DNA of 64,000 bases from CAYFZR01 sp046760505 [NCBI: Candidatus Hydrothermarchaeota archaeon] (GTDB lineage: Archaea; CAYFZR01), in the NCBI GenBank assembly GCA_046760505.1, contig JBHIEG010000005.1, forward strand, positions 21,868-85,867, given 5' to 3'. The translations under genes and the position numbers were made by a program. Under the pieces are notes generated by a model. That model made no database searches. It saw only the letters and a list, made by a program, of their open reading frames with translations, and was not told the DNA's origin. Below are positions 1 through 9,023 of this stretch, piece after piece; position 1 is the stretch's first letter; each line of letters opens with the position of its first letter.

Positions 1-1041
1 AATTATCATTATGTGAGAGGAAGTCTTTCTTGCATTTTCCATTATTTCTTCTATTCTATCATCTTTTCTCGATCTGAACTCCCTCAGAGTTCTATCGGAT
101 ACGATTAGTTTGTCTACGGCCCCATAGTTCACCGCCCTTTCTACTTCCTGCAAGCCGTATACTCCGAGACCTGTGCCCTTTCCTATTTCTTCGAGAAGAC
201 TTTCCACCACCTTGAATTCCTTGGATATACGATCATCCTTTATTACTCTATCTATCGCCCCCCTCTTTATTATTTCATGGACTCCCGGTTTCCCTGTGTT
301 ACTTGCTGGCTCGAGTTTAGAAATTTCGCTCAATTCCTTGTAGTTTTCAGATAAAAAGTTCAAGAAATCTTCCTTCATAAATCCCGGGCCACAGATTATT
401 ATTGCTTGTATCATCTCATTTTTTATCATTTCCCTTGTCATTTCACTTTCAGTTGATTTATTCTCTATTATTTTATTTTCCATCATTTTATTTGCTATTT
501 CCCTGAAAAATCCTTTCTTTGTGGTTGAAAATGACTTTTCGTCCATCTTCTTGCTAAGCCCTGAGTATATCTTACCAAGCGACTCTATACCATACTGGCG
601 GAAAATAAAAATCTCTGCCTCACTCTCATCTATGGTCACAACCATTATTAAAGGTCTTTTTGCCTCTATTTCCGCCTCTTTAAGCCTTTCTAATTGATCA
701 TTTTTCCAAGATTTTTCTATCGTAATAATGGTTCTCTCGGTTACATCCAGAGTATGGTGCTTTCCAAGGTCTGTGCCATGTTCTATTACTCCTAGAATTC
801 TTAAACGGTTTGAATGGGGATGAAAATCAACATTCTTTACCCTTATTCCGAGGTATACCAGTTTTTTTTCTGGTCTTTCTGTCCTTATCTTATTTTTAAT
901 AACTTCCTGATCCCTTCGATAAGACTTAGAAAAAACAAGGTCTCCACTTTCGATGATGTTCTGTAGGTGCCAGAGGTCATTTAAACTATCTATCCTGAGT
1001 TTGATCCTGCCCTTCTTTAGGTCTCGATGTATGATTTTCAT
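1..1041 (-). CDS. pelA: Pelota (aPelota), mRNA surveillance / ribosome rescue factor, 3' end cut by window edge
   Basis: The reading frame starts with ATG at 1041 and stays open for 347 codons to the left edge, so only a short C-terminal piece (perhaps 15-20 residues by family length) is missing. The N-terminus (MKIIHRDLKKGRIKLRI, then DLWHLQNII) is the typical Sm-like domain A of pelota. An eRF1-like central domain without GGQ and a C-terminal domain (GLGVYGLQEVERAVNYGAVDKLIVSD) follow. Pelota recognises stalled ribosomes with an empty A site and splits them together with ABCE1, which is encoded at 7246. It is transcribed leftward, divergent from the gene at 1099. Confidence 0.95.
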   Translation of the reverse strand, partial: MKIIHRDLKKGRIKLRIDSLNDLWHLQNIIESGDLVFSKSYRRDQEVIKNKIRTERPEKKLVYLGIRVKNVDFHPHSNRLRILGVIEHGTDLGKHHTLDVTERTIITIEKSWKNDQLERLKEAEIEAKRPLIMVVTIDESEAEIFIFRQYGIESLGKIYSGLSKKMDEKSFSTTKKGFFREIANKMMENKIIENKSTESEMTREMIKNEMIQAIIICGPGFMKEDFLNFLSENYKELSEISKLEPASNTGKPGVHEIIKRGAIDRVIKDDRISKEFKVVESLLEEIGKGTGLGVYGLQEVERAVNYGAVDKLIVSDRTLREFRSRKDDRIEEIMENARKTSSHIMII

Positions 1042-1098
1042 ACGAGCACCATCGAAATCTATATTTAGTCTTATAATAATCTTCCCAGAGGGTCATAA

Positions 1099-1398
1099 GT
1101 GAATGAGTGCACCAAAGATATTAGAAAAGATGCTGAAGATTTGATTGAAAAGTTCAAAAAATCCAAAGGGGAAATGCCCTTTAACCTTTATGCAACCGTT
1201 AACATAGAGATAATCTGGAAAGAAGGGGACATTCACAATTGTATCTTAACCATCGACGCATGTGATCCTGATGAATTAAAGGCTATAACTGAAAACTTAA
1301 CTTCCTCTATCACTGGAGAAATCAAATTTTGTGAGGTTTTCATCGAGTACTATGACGAAAAAGAAGATAACTATATGGAATTCAGACTTCAAGACTGA
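1099..1398 (+). CDS. hypothetical protein, 99 aa
   Basis: It begins with GTG at 1099 behind a GAGGG-like ribosome site around 1087-1093; no in-frame ATG lies near the N-terminus. The protein is acidic and soluble, with a charged N-terminal helix (about residues 5-22) followed by alternating strands and helices, ending in an acidic stretch. There is no signal peptide or membrane segment. I do not recognise the family. It is divergent from pelota and lies about 100 bases upstream of trpB2 on the same strand, but trpB2 has its own promoter. Confidence 0.7.
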   Translation: MNECTKDIRKDAEDLIEKFKKSKGEMPFNLYATVNIEIIWKEGDIHNCILTIDACDPDELKAITENLTSSITGEIKFCEVFIEYYDEKEDNYMEFRLQD

Positions 1399-1420
1399 AC
1401 TCGCGTTATCTCAATATCAA

Positions 1421-1490
1421 CGTACAAATGTGTACTCAAAATACTTAAATATTGCACTGTACTACATAAATGGACATCATAATCGGAGGG
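1421..1490 (+). promoter_or_regulatory. trpB2 promoter with TGTACT boxes and strong ribosome site
   Basis: A TATA element (TTAAATAT, 1445-1452) is followed by an expected start of transcription near 1475 and a GGAGGG ribosome site at 1485-1490, eight bases before the ATG. Two identical TGTACT hexamers at 1431-1436 and 1458-1463 flank the TATA box, and a third related CGTACA lies at 1421-1426. These are one mismatch from the TGTACA TRP box bound by the methanogen repressor TrpY. The operator role is inference. Confidence 0.55.
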
Positions 1491-1497
1491 AAGAGAA

Positions 1498-2826
1498 ATG
1501 TCGGTTGTAACTTTATCAATAGATGAAATGCCGAGAAAGTGGTACAACATCCTTCCAGATCTGCCAAGACCTCTAGATCCTCCAAAAGATCCTGATGAAG
1601 GCCCATCAAGAATGGCGAACTTGCCAAAAATCTTCCCGAAAGCCCTGTTGCAACAAGAAATGAGCATGGATCCATATATTGATATACCAGAGGAGATAGT
1701 AGAGATTTACTACAAAATAGGAAGACCCACCCCTCTTTATAGAGCAACGAGGCTCGAAAAATTTCTGAATACGCCCGCCAAGATATATCTCAAGAGAGAG
1801 GATCTTTCTCCTACAGGCAGTCATAAGTCAAACACTGCTGTAGCACAGGCATACTATGGAATGAAGGAAGGCGCAGAAAGATTGACCACAGAAACAGGTG
1901 CTGGACAGTGGGGATCTGCACTTTCCCTCGGATGCGCTCTGTTTGACCTTGAGTGTCTAGTTTATATGGTGAGAGTGAGTTACGAGCAGAAACCATATCG
2001 AAGAATTGTAATGCAGTTGTACGGTGCAGAAGTTGTCCCATCCCCGAGCGAGAGAACAGAGGCAGGCAGAAAGATATTGGCAGAAAATCCTGATCATCCA
2101 GGATCTTTGGGTATTGCCATCTCAGAAGCGGTGGAAACAGCCATAAATCACGATGAAACATTCTATTCTCTGGGAAGTGTATTGAATCACGTGCTACTTC
2201 ACCAAACAGTGATCGGACAGGAGTTGATAAAACAGTTTGAACTCCTCGATGAAACTCCTGATTTCATGGCAGGCTGTGTGGGAGGAGGAAGCAATTTCTC
2301 AGGATTTATGTTTCCTTTCATAGGCAAAAAGCTCAGGGGAGAATACGATGAAACAACGTTTATGGCGGTTGAGCCTAAAGCGGTGCCAACTCTAACTGGT
2401 GAGAAGATCTCGGTGTCTCAATACAGATACGACCACGGAGATACTGCAACGCTCACTCCCTTGTTGAAGATGTATACACTAGGTCATGATTTTGTACCTC
2501 CACCAATCCACAGCGGCGGACTGAGATACCATGGAGATGCTCCGATCCTATGTTTGCTAGTAAAAGAGGGATTAGTTAAGGCCAAGGCATATCATCAGAG
2601 CGAGATATTCAGAGCGGGTCAGATACTGGCAAAAACAGAGGGATTAGTAACAGCGCCAGAGACCTGTCATGCGCTTGCAGCTGTGATAGACGAGGCAAGA
2701 GAAGCGAAAAAGACAGGAGAGAAAAAAATCCTAGTGTACAATCATTCTGGACATGGATTGTTAGATCTCGCGGGATACGATGATTTTCTTTCTGGAAGGC
2801 TAAAAGACTACGAACCAACTAAGTAA
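1498..2826 (+). CDS. trpB2: Tryptophan synthase beta-like protein TrpB2
   Basis: This 442-residue PLP enzyme is of the TrpB2 class, longer than canonical TrpB and with a long N-terminal extension ([14 protein letters not shown]). The cofactor lysine is K110 in [10 protein letters not shown] and the phosphate-binding loop is GGGSN near residue 262. TrpB condenses indole with serine to make tryptophan. No trpA or other trp gene is adjacent, so this is an orphan TrpB2, a group whose in vivo role (indole salvage or serine chemistry) is debated. It has its own promoter with possible TrpY-like boxes. Confidence 0.92.
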   Translation: MSVVTLSIDEMPRKWYNILPDLPRPLDPPKDPDEGPSRMANLPKIFPKALLQQEMSMDPYIDIPEEIVEIYYKIGRPTPLYRATRLEKFLNTPAKIYLKREDLSPTGSHKSNTAVAQAYYGMKEGAERLTTETGAGQWGSALSLGCALFDLECLVYMVRVSYEQKPYRRIVMQLYGAEVVPSPSERTEAGRKILAENPDHPGSLGIAISEAVETAINHDETFYSLGSVLNHVLLHQTVIGQELIKQFELLDETPDFMAGCVGGGSNFSGFMFPFIGKKLRGEYDETTFMAVEPKAVPTLTGEKISVSQYRYDHGDTATLTPLLKMYTLGHDFVPPPIHSGGLRYHGDAPILCLLVKEGLVKAKAYHQSEIFRAGQILAKTEGLVTAPETCHALAAVIDEAREAKKTGEKKILVYNHSGHGLLDLAGYDDFLSGRLKDYEPTK

Positions 2827-2856
2827 GGGCTTTTGTACTATTTTTTATTCCCTTTC

Positions 2857-3828
2857 TCAATCCATTTCTATACCATAGACACAAGAATGATTACCTTTTT
2901 TTGTGCAGGCAATTTCTTTGACCTTAACATCTTCTCCCGTAGCTGTAGATAGTGCGGAGGCAAAAAAACTGGCATTCCAAACACAATATCTTGAGTCGAC
3001 TTCTGTCTTGGGTATAGTGGAACAGAGCCAGCAGTCCTCAACCACAAAAGTATTGCCATCCACGCTTACTTTGCCCAACCCGAGTTCATTGGAGACATCT
3101 GCTAACATTGAAATAGATTCTTTGGGGTCTTTTTCCAGTGATCTCCCCACGTTCTGACCTACTATTATGGCTCCAGTTCTGAGCACGGATCCCGCCCTGC
3201 CTACGCCAAGCTGCCTAACAACTGAAGCACCGATCATGTGTCCTAGGTGAATTGGACTTCTTACATCCTTAACCTTGTTGAACGTGGAGAAGTAAGTCTT
3301 TATGAGTTTATCAGCATCATTCATTGTGTACTCAATGGGCTTTATTAGAAGATCCTTTATACTTCTTGATGGGGAGAAAACAAACCTACATTCATCCTCT
3401 CCTTTTGCTATACACTTTTCTTCCACAACGCTGTAGTTCTTGCCAGTAGCCCCCTTCAAGATATATTGAAGTAAAATTCTTGTGGTACTGCACATGGGTT
3501 TTTCCATAGAATTCTCAAAACTTAAACATTCATGACAGTTTCCAGTGGTTGCGAAGCCTAATTGGTCAAACTCCAAATCGAAGACTTTGAGCGCCTCATT
3601 AAAGGTCGTTTCTGAACTTAGAATACCCTTCCCAATATGCTCGCTTACCTGTCTCAAAATTGGGTGACATCCTCCACCCATATTCTTTATTACACCAACG
3701 TAAACCCCTGTATTCACCGCAAGGCTCATAGAATCTCCGATCTTTCTAGTCTCTTTCTGGTCACAGAGTTCAGATAGCTTTTCCGCTATCTCCTCCATAG
3801 CATCTACAGATATCCTTTGCCAGTCCAT
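2857..3828 (-). CDS. Tandem V4R (4-vinyl reductase) domain protein
   Basis: The 323-residue protein contains two V4R-type repeats, roughly residues 20-160 and 170-320. Each ends in the same signature: CIAKGEDECRFVF and CTKKGNHSCVYGI. Extra cysteine pairs precede each (CHEC and WLC), which could bind a metal. V4R is a small-molecule-binding fold related to the Bet3 subunit of eukaryotic TRAPP. It is the last gene of a minus-strand operon, nine bases after a Roadblock protein, suggesting a sensing or small-GTPase regulatory module. The ligand is unknown. Confidence 0.8.
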   Translation of the reverse strand: MDWQRISVDAMEEIAEKLSELCDQKETRKIGDSMSLAVNTGVYVGVIKNMGGGCHPILRQVSEHIGKGILSSETTFNEALKVFDLEFDQLGFATTGNCHECLSFENSMEKPMCSTTRILLQYILKGATGKNYSVVEEKCIAKGEDECRFVFSPSRSIKDLLIKPIEYTMNDADKLIKTYFSTFNKVKDVRSPIHLGHMIGASVVRQLGVGRAGSVLRTGAIIVGQNVGRSLEKDPKESISMLADVSNELGLGKVSVDGNTFVVEDCWLCSTIPKTEVDSRYCVWNASFFASALSTATGEDVKVKEIACTKKGNHSCVYGIEMD

Positions 3829-3837
3829 TAGAGGGCC

Positions 3838-4194
3838 TCACAGCAGTGCGCTGAGTTCGGGAACAATCTTATTCATCTGCATTCTTATGTAGCCCAAGTT
3901 GGCCGAGGTATCAGCAAGAACTCCCAGCACAGCTGAATCATCAACCGAAATTAAGAAAACATTTCCATTCTCACCCTCCGCGATAACAAACTTCACGGCA
4001 CCCTGCTTTAACTCTTCAAAAGAAACTGAAAGGGCACCATAAGAGGCTGAGAGTGTTGCGCCTGCATCATCTTTACTTATGTTCTTTGGGAGGACTTCTG
4101 CTATTATAAATCCATCCATACTCACCAAGAAAGATCCTTTTACGCCTGAGATATCATTCAGCTTCGATATTATTCTCTCTATCTCGGCTACCAA
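3838..4194 (-). CDS. Roadblock/LC7 domain protein
   Basis: This is a single-domain Roadblock/LC7 protein of about 118 residues, with the core SGVKGSFLVSMDGFIIAE and the second half GNVFLISVDDSAVLGVLAD. I prefer a TTG start at 4194 because a GGAGGTG ribosome site sits six bases before it; a GTG at 4209 would add five residues but has no well-placed site. The 5' end overlaps the 3' end of the preceding gene, implying translational coupling. Roadblock proteins dimerise and regulate small Ras-like GTPases such as MglA, but no such GTPase is seen in the window. Confidence 0.88.
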   Translation of the reverse strand: MVAEIERIISKLNDISGVKGSFLVSMDGFIIAEVLPKNISKDDAGATLSASYGALSVSFEELKQGAVKFVIAEGENGNVFLISVDDSAVLGVLADTSANLGYIRMQMNKIVPELSALL

Positions 4195-4666
4195 CCCATA
4201 CACCTCCACTCAGTATTCTATCTATTTCCTCCTCCGTAGGTTCCTTTATCTTGTACTTCTTAAGAAGAGCTTCTCGGAGAGCCTCTCTTTCACTTTCGAT
4301 CGGACATAGATCCACTCCAGACTCGCTTATCAAATGGTCCTTGTAGTACTCGTTGATCAGGCCTATTTCCGAGTCAGAATACTCGAACAATTCAATCCTT
4401 ATATTGTTCCATCTTCGACTCGAAAGTTTCTTTATAAAATCAATGCCTTTTCCCTCTTCACCTTCTCTCAAAAATTTTCCAACCGCAAGAATTGCCTTAC
4501 CATCTTTAAGAACTACCTGACATCTTACCGACTGATCTGGACTTCTTAGGTAAGCATCGACAAGTCCGGTAAATTTCTTGCAAGAAATCTCTTGTAAATA
4601 CAAAAGCAAGTTACTATCCTTCGCTTGGTAAGTTTCTTCTAGCCTAACACCTTTTGGGAGTAACAT
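4154..4666 (-). CDS. Unknown protein resembling DUF2226/DUF4388, first gene of V4R-Roadblock operon
   Basis: The 170-residue protein has an N-terminal alpha/beta domain (residues 1-110) with the pattern LPKGVRLEE, KFTGLVDAY and VVLKDGKAILAVG. This resembles DUF2226/DUF4388 (PATAN-like) proteins; the match is from memory only. A charged C-terminal helical tail (130-170) follows. Translation starts at ATG 4666 after a GAGGAAGGG site. It leads the operon with the Roadblock and V4R genes. PATAN-like and Roadblock domains often occur together in signalling, so a shared pathway is plausible. Confidence 0.7.
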   Translation of the reverse strand: MLLPKGVRLEETYQAKDSNLLLYLQEISCKKFTGLVDAYLRSPDQSVRCQVVLKDGKAILAVGKFLREGEEGKGIDFIKKLSSRRWNNIRIELFEYSDSEIGLINEYYKDHLISESGVDLCPIESEREALREALLKKYKIKEPTEEEIDRILSGGVWVGSRDRENNIEAE

Positions 4667-4709
4667 GAAAACCCTTCCTCAACCATTCAGCCTTAATTAA
4701 AATAAATTA

Positions 4710-4724
4710 TAAGGCTCCGTATAT
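4710..4724 (-). promoter_or_regulatory. TATA box of the V4R-Roadblock operon
   Basis: On the minus strand the element TTTTTATATACG lies about 50 bases before the ATG at 4666. This predicts a transcription start near 4692, a leader of about 26 bases and the GAGGAAGGG ribosome site just before the start codon. It is the only clear TATA element in the 147-base gap to the upstream gene. Confidence 0.5.
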
Positions 4725-4813
4725 AAAAATTCTTCCGTAACGAAATTTATTAAATAATTTCAAATTTAGAAGTTAAGTCGTGGACGATCAACAAAAATTT
4801 TAATTAAAAAAGA

Positions 4814-5041
4814 TTAAAATAAGTGAAATATTGGATAATACCTACTATTTCTTAAAAAAACTAAGTTTTTTTCTTCTAATTTGTCCAAGGCCTTTTTAAT
4901 GGAATCTTCTTTTAATTCTGTTTCGTTTTTAATTTCTGATTGGCTGATTCCTCTAGATCTGTTGCTCAGAATACAGTTGTAAACAACTCTCTCGGTTACC
5001 GTCAAACTTCCTGAGAGGGGGATTCTTATTCTCTCATCCAT
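4814..5041 (-). CDS. Small winged-helix DNA-binding protein
   Basis: About 75 residues form a compact winged helix: LTVTERVVYNCIL (helix 1), GISQSEIKNET (helix 2), LKEDSIKKALDKLEEKNLV (recognition helix) and a short wing. ATG at 5041 is favoured, with GTG 5050 and ATG 5044 as alternatives. The start overlaps the stop of rqcH by a few bases, so the two are translationally coupled. It could be an autoregulator or bind RNA; the target is unknown. Confidence 0.7.
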   Translation of the reverse strand: MDERIRIPLSGSLTVTERVVYNCILSNRSRGISQSEIKNETELKEDSIKKALDKLEEKNLVFLRNSRYYPIFHLF

Positions 5042-6971
5042 CATGATCACATATACTTGAGTTTCCAGGTATTGCCTGCATTATCTCATCTAGATCTCCA
5101 TTTATCCTGTTTTTAATAATCTTTGCGATTTCGTTCTTTGGAGTGTCACCGGGCTCTATGACAACAAAGTTTTTTGTTTTGCTGGCAACGGATGATAAAG
5201 GACCGTATATTATCTTATCGTTAACTCTTCCAATGGCAATTTTAAGGTCCACAGATAGATAATTTCTTTTTCCGTATATCATGAATCCTCCTTTTGGGAT
5301 GTATTCTCCGGATGGCGCCTCCTTTGAAACCTGATCAGGGTATACCCAGTAAACTTCTGTCCCATGAAAACCCATCTTCCAGGCATTTGAATAACAAGCA
5401 GCGAATATTGCTGCCTCTTTCATTGATTGCTCTGATGGCTCTTTTCCTTTTGTCTTAAGTATCACGTGGGGGGCTCCGCTTATATTAGCATGAAAATAAC
5501 GGTCTGAAGGTTCCATATGTCTTTTTACGACTTTTTCATTGCTTTTGGCATCTTTTCCCCCTATTACAAGAAATCCCTCCGAAGTGAAAAACCACCTGTA
5601 TTGCTCATACCACTTTTTCTTTCTTACTTTTTTCTCTTTGGGCATTTTAATCTCTACAGGGACTTCTTCTTTTTTTGCATACTCTATGAGCTTTTTTGTT
5701 TCTTCTATTGCTTTTTTGGCGCCCTCTATCTTTTCTTTGGCTTTTTTAGCCTTTTTATAGTGTACTTCGGCATTTTCAGGTAGAGTTTTTTTCAAGTCTA
5801 TTTCCACTTCATCTTCTAAATCCAAGTAAATTTTCCCTGTTTTGAGATCTATTCTCTTTAAAATCTGTAGTTCCTTGTTTTTTTCTTTGCTTGATTCAAT
5901 AGCAGCTAGTATATCTTCCCATGAATATCCTTTATCCCTCGCCTCTTTAAGCATATTCAATATGTTCTCTATGATGTGATAATTAGCGTATATTAAATCT
6001 CCCAATTTTTTCTCTTTGATAGCAACTTTTTCCAAATTTTTCAATGTCTCTTCTTGTTCATTTAGCCTTATATACAATTTAGCCAGTTTATTTTCCTTTA
6101 AATCATAAGTTTTTTTATCCAAGATTTCTATTTCAGTTTTTGTAAAGAAATCGTCCAGTGCTTGATTGAAAGATTCGTAATATACAAGTTTTTTCCCTTC
6201 ATAGACTTCTAAGGGGAAAGGTAAAACATCTATTAGGTTTCCATTTTCAATTACCATAACTGGTCTTGGATTTTCAAGTTTGCTTATCAAATTTCTGAAT
6301 GATAGGTACAATTTTTCTATATCGTTGTCTTCTAGTTCTTCTCCAAGAATATTTTTCTCCAATCCAGCGATTTTACATACTTCTTCTGCATATATGCCAC
6401 TCAAATTTAGTTTTCTCGCCAGCAATCTCACTGTTTCAATAGGCTCGTTTAACAATTCTTTTAGATCTTCCTTGCTTATGGAGAAAATATCAATACCTGA
6501 AGGTGGGTATTCATAGATTTCTCCACTTATAACATTTCTATGTCTCCATTTTTGCGGAAATAGAGGTCTTATAATTTTTTTAGAACTATCCAATAAAATA
6601 AGATTGCCCTTTCCAAATATTTCAAATACAAGCGTGTAGTTTTCTTTATGAGATAGATCAAACTCTAAAATCCTGTCGAAGTTGTGTTGCCTTATATCGG
6701 CGATTATTGAATTACCTACGTATTTCCTTAGGAACATAGCAAAGTTTGAGGGCCTTTCAGGGTTTTCTCTGGGGTATTTTGTTATGTGGGCTCTTTTTCC
6801 AAGTGTAAAGACAAAATCTATAGTTCCTTGAGGTGATTTGTGCAATTTGAATGTGAATTCTTCAGGGAGCGGCTGATAGATTTTAACTATCCTACCGCCT
6901 TCTAGCCATTTTAATTCTCTTACCAATACACTTATATCAACGTTAGTCATCTCTTTTTTCATATTCTTCAT
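5034..6971 (-). CDS. rqcH: RqcH / NEMF (Rqc2) family ribosome quality control protein
   Basis: The protein has the NFACT architecture: NFACT-N (DISVLVRELKWLEGGRIVKIY, then the RPSNFAMFLRKYV region), a long central coiled coil (about residues 300-460, with many EKKAK repeats) and a C-terminal NFACT-R domain (GFLVIGGKDAKSNEKVV, YFHANISGAPHVILK). It binds split 50S subunits carrying stalled peptidyl-tRNA. I start it at ATG 6971; upstream in-frame codons to 7055 would overlap the divergent gene at 6983, and ATG 6962 and 6950 are alternatives. Confidence 0.93.
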   Translation of the reverse strand: MKNMKKEMTNVDISVLVRELKWLEGGRIVKIYQPLPEEFTFKLHKSPQGTIDFVFTLGKRAHITKYPRENPERPSNFAMFLRKYVGNSIIADIRQHNFDRILEFDLSHKENYTLVFEIFGKGNLILLDSSKKIIRPLFPQKWRHRNVISGEIYEYPPSGIDIFSISKEDLKELLNEPIETVRLLARKLNLSGIYAEEVCKIAGLEKNILGEELEDNDIEKLYLSFRNLISKLENPRPVMVIENGNLIDVLPFPLEVYEGKKLVYYESFNQALDDFFTKTEIEILDKKTYDLKENKLAKLYIRLNEQEETLKNLEKVAIKEKKLGDLIYANYHIIENILNMLKEARDKGYSWEDILAAIESSKEKNKELQILKRIDLKTGKIYLDLEDEVEIDLKKTLPENAEVHYKKAKKAKEKIEGAKKAIEETKKLIEYAKKEEVPVEIKMPKEKKVRKKKWYEQYRWFFTSEGFLVIGGKDAKSNEKVVKRHMEPSDRYFHANISGAPHVILKTKGKEPSEQSMKEAAIFAACYSNAWKMGFHGTEVYWVYPDQVSKEAPSGEYIPKGGFMIYGKRNYLSVDLKIAIGRVNDKIIYGPLSSVASKTKNFVVIEPGDTPKNEIAKIIKNRINGDLDEIMQAIPGNSSICDHDG

Positions 6972-6982
6972 GGTGAACACAC

Positions 6983-7234
6983 ATGGATAACGAAAGTAAA
7001 GCTGCGATGGTCTATATGTTGTTTGGTGTGTTATCTGGTATATTAAGTTGGGCACTCGTGCTGGGAGTACTCTTTGCTCCTGTGATATTGGTGCTTGTGG
7101 GTAGATTAAATGAGAAAATACTCAAGATAACGGTAGAAGACATCGGAGGCTCCAAGGGCTGGTTTGGAAACTGTTTCGTTCCTTTTGTTCTTTTATGGTT
7201 GTTTACGTGGATTCTGTTATTTAATCTCTTTTGA
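6983..7234 (+). CDS. Small membrane protein, possibly EMC6-like
   Basis: The 83-residue protein has an N-terminal hydrophobic hairpin (residues 10-40) and a C-terminal membrane helix (63-83), separated by a polar loop with GGSKGWFGN. Small archaeal proteins related to eukaryotic EMC6, an ER membrane-insertase subunit, have a similar layout, and the FGNCFVPFVLLWLFTW end recalls them. That assignment is from memory and tentative. It diverges from rqcH with only 11 bases between start codons and is followed 11 bases later by ABCE1, so it is probably cotranscribed with the latter. Confidence 0.65.
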   Translation: MDNESKAAMVYMLFGVLSGILSWALVLGVLFAPVILVLVGRLNEKILKITVEDIGGSKGWFGNCFVPFVLLWLFTWILLFNLF

Positions 7235-7245
7235 GGTTCGTTTTT

Positions 7246-9018
7246 ATGAGAATCGCCGTTTTAGATAAAGATACCTGTCAACCAAAGAAATGCTCATACG
7301 AGTGCGTAAAGTACTGTCCTGGAGTGAGGATGAAAGAAGAAACGGTGATAATCGACGAAAAAACAGGAAAGCCTATAATATCAGAGGAACTTTGCTCGGG
7401 CTGTGGAATATGCATTAAAAGATGTCCTTTTGAGTCTATAACTGTTATAAATCTTCCAGAAGAACTTGAAGAGGAAAGCATCCACAGATACGGGTTAAAT
7501 CAATTTAAGCTGTATGGTCTTCCATATCCACTTGAATCTGGCGTAGTCGGCTTGATAGGTCCTAATGGCATTGGAAAAACAACCGCCATAAATATTCTAT
7601 CTGGGGAGATAAAGCCGAATCTCGGTAGATTCGAGGACCCTCCTGACTGGGACGAAGTAATCCTTTCTTTCAGAGGATCAGAAATCCAAAAATACCTTGA
7701 AAATCTCTCAAAAGGCAAAATAAAAGCAATACACAAACCACAGTATATAGAAGGACTCTCAAGGGCAGTATCTGGATGTGTGAAGGATCTTTTAAAAAAT
7801 ATTGACGAGAGAGATCAATTGAAAAACTTAATCGAAATGCTAGATCTGGAAAGTTTTCTGAATAAGGACATCAAAGAATTAAGTGGAGGAGAATTACAGA
7901 GAGTAGCGATATCTGCTTGTTTATTAAAAGAAGGGGATGTATATCTCATTGATGAGCCTTCAAGTTATTTAGACGTGAGACAAAGGGTGAACGTGGCGAG
8001 AGCAATACAAGAACTTGCTAAGGAAAAGATGGTCGTTGTTGTGGAGCACGATCTTGTAATTTTAGACTGGATATGCGACTACGTGCAAATTCTCTATGGA
8101 AAGCCAGGCGTCTATGGTATTATTACCCACCCCAAGAGCGTCAGGGTAGGGATAAACGAATACCTAGAGGGATATTTAAGAGAAGAGAACGTGAGATTCA
8201 GAAAGGAAAGAGTTACTTTTGAGATTAGACCACCTTCTCGTCCAACAGAAGGAGAAGAGTTGCTCACTTATCCAAAATTAACAAAAAAATATGATGGTTT
8301 CTCTCTTAAATGTAATGCTGGTTCCTTGATCAAAAGAGAAATAGTGGGTGTATTGGGTCCTAATGCAATTGGAAAAACAACGTTCGTAAAGATGCTTGCA
8401 GGGGTTTTAAAGCCCTCTACAGGCACTTTAGATTTAAACATTAAGGTATCATACAAGCCCCAGTACCTCTCGCCAGAGTATGAAGAAACCGTATTAGAAT
8501 TATTATCTAAGGTAACGAAAGAGTTTGGAACGAGTAGATATGAGAATGAAATACTCAAACCTCTGCAACTTGAAAAACTGTTAAACCAGCGAATAAACGA
8601 GCTCAGCGGAGGAGAACTACAAAGGGTTGCAATTGCCCTGTGCCTCTCAAGGGAAGCGGATATTTACCTTCTGGATGAACCAAGCGCATATCTTGATGTG
8701 GAGCAGAGAATTTCGCTGACAAAAATGTTGAGGAGACTGATGGAACAAAGAGAAAAAACTGCTTTGGTCGTAGATCACGACGTGTTGCTGATAGATTATC
8801 TCTCGGATAGGATAATGATTTTTGATGGATATCCTGGAATTCAGGGTGAATCTATCGGACCGTTAGAAAAAAGAGACGGCATGAATCATTTTTTGAGAAA
8901 AATGAACATTACATTTAGAAGAGACAAAGAAACCGGGAGACCTAGAATAAACAAAGAGGGCTCAAAACTTGACAGAGAACAGAAGATGGCGGGAGAGTAC
9001 TACTACGTTATTTCATGA
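7246..9018 (+). CDS. abce1: ABCE1 (RNase L inhibitor homologue), ribosome recycling ATPase
   Basis: The start is ATG 7246 (MRIAVLDKDTCQPKKC), preceded by GAGG at 7233. The N-terminal iron-sulfur domain carries two clusters of cysteines (CQPKKCSYECVKYCP and CSGCGICIKRCPF). Two ABC ATPase domains follow, with Walker A GPNGIGKTT and GPNAIGKTT, signatures LSGGELQRVAI twice, and Walker B DEPS. About 590 residues is the family size. ABCE1 splits ribosomes after termination or with pelota on stalled complexes. The first Walker A is degenerate only in G-I-G, which is normal for this family. Confidence 0.98.
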   Translation: MRIAVLDKDTCQPKKCSYECVKYCPGVRMKEETVIIDEKTGKPIISEELCSGCGICIKRCPFESITVINLPEELEEESIHRYGLNQFKLYGLPYPLESGVVGLIGPNGIGKTTAINILSGEIKPNLGRFEDPPDWDEVILSFRGSEIQKYLENLSKGKIKAIHKPQYIEGLSRAVSGCVKDLLKNIDERDQLKNLIEMLDLESFLNKDIKELSGGELQRVAISACLLKEGDVYLIDEPSSYLDVRQRVNVARAIQELAKEKMVVVVEHDLVILDWICDYVQILYGKPGVYGIITHPKSVRVGINEYLEGYLREENVRFRKERVTFEIRPPSRPTEGEELLTYPKLTKKYDGFSLKCNAGSLIKREIVGVLGPNAIGKTTFVKMLAGVLKPSTGTLDLNIKVSYKPQYLSPEYEETVLELLSKVTKEFGTSRYENEILKPLQLEKLLNQRINELSGGELQRVAIALCLSREADIYLLDEPSAYLDVEQRISLTKMLRRLMEQREKTALVVDHDVLLIDYLSDRIMIFDGYPGIQGESIGPLEKRDGMNHFLRKMNITFRRDKETGRPRINKEGSKLDREQKMAGEYYYVIS

Positions 9019-9023
9019 GAAAA

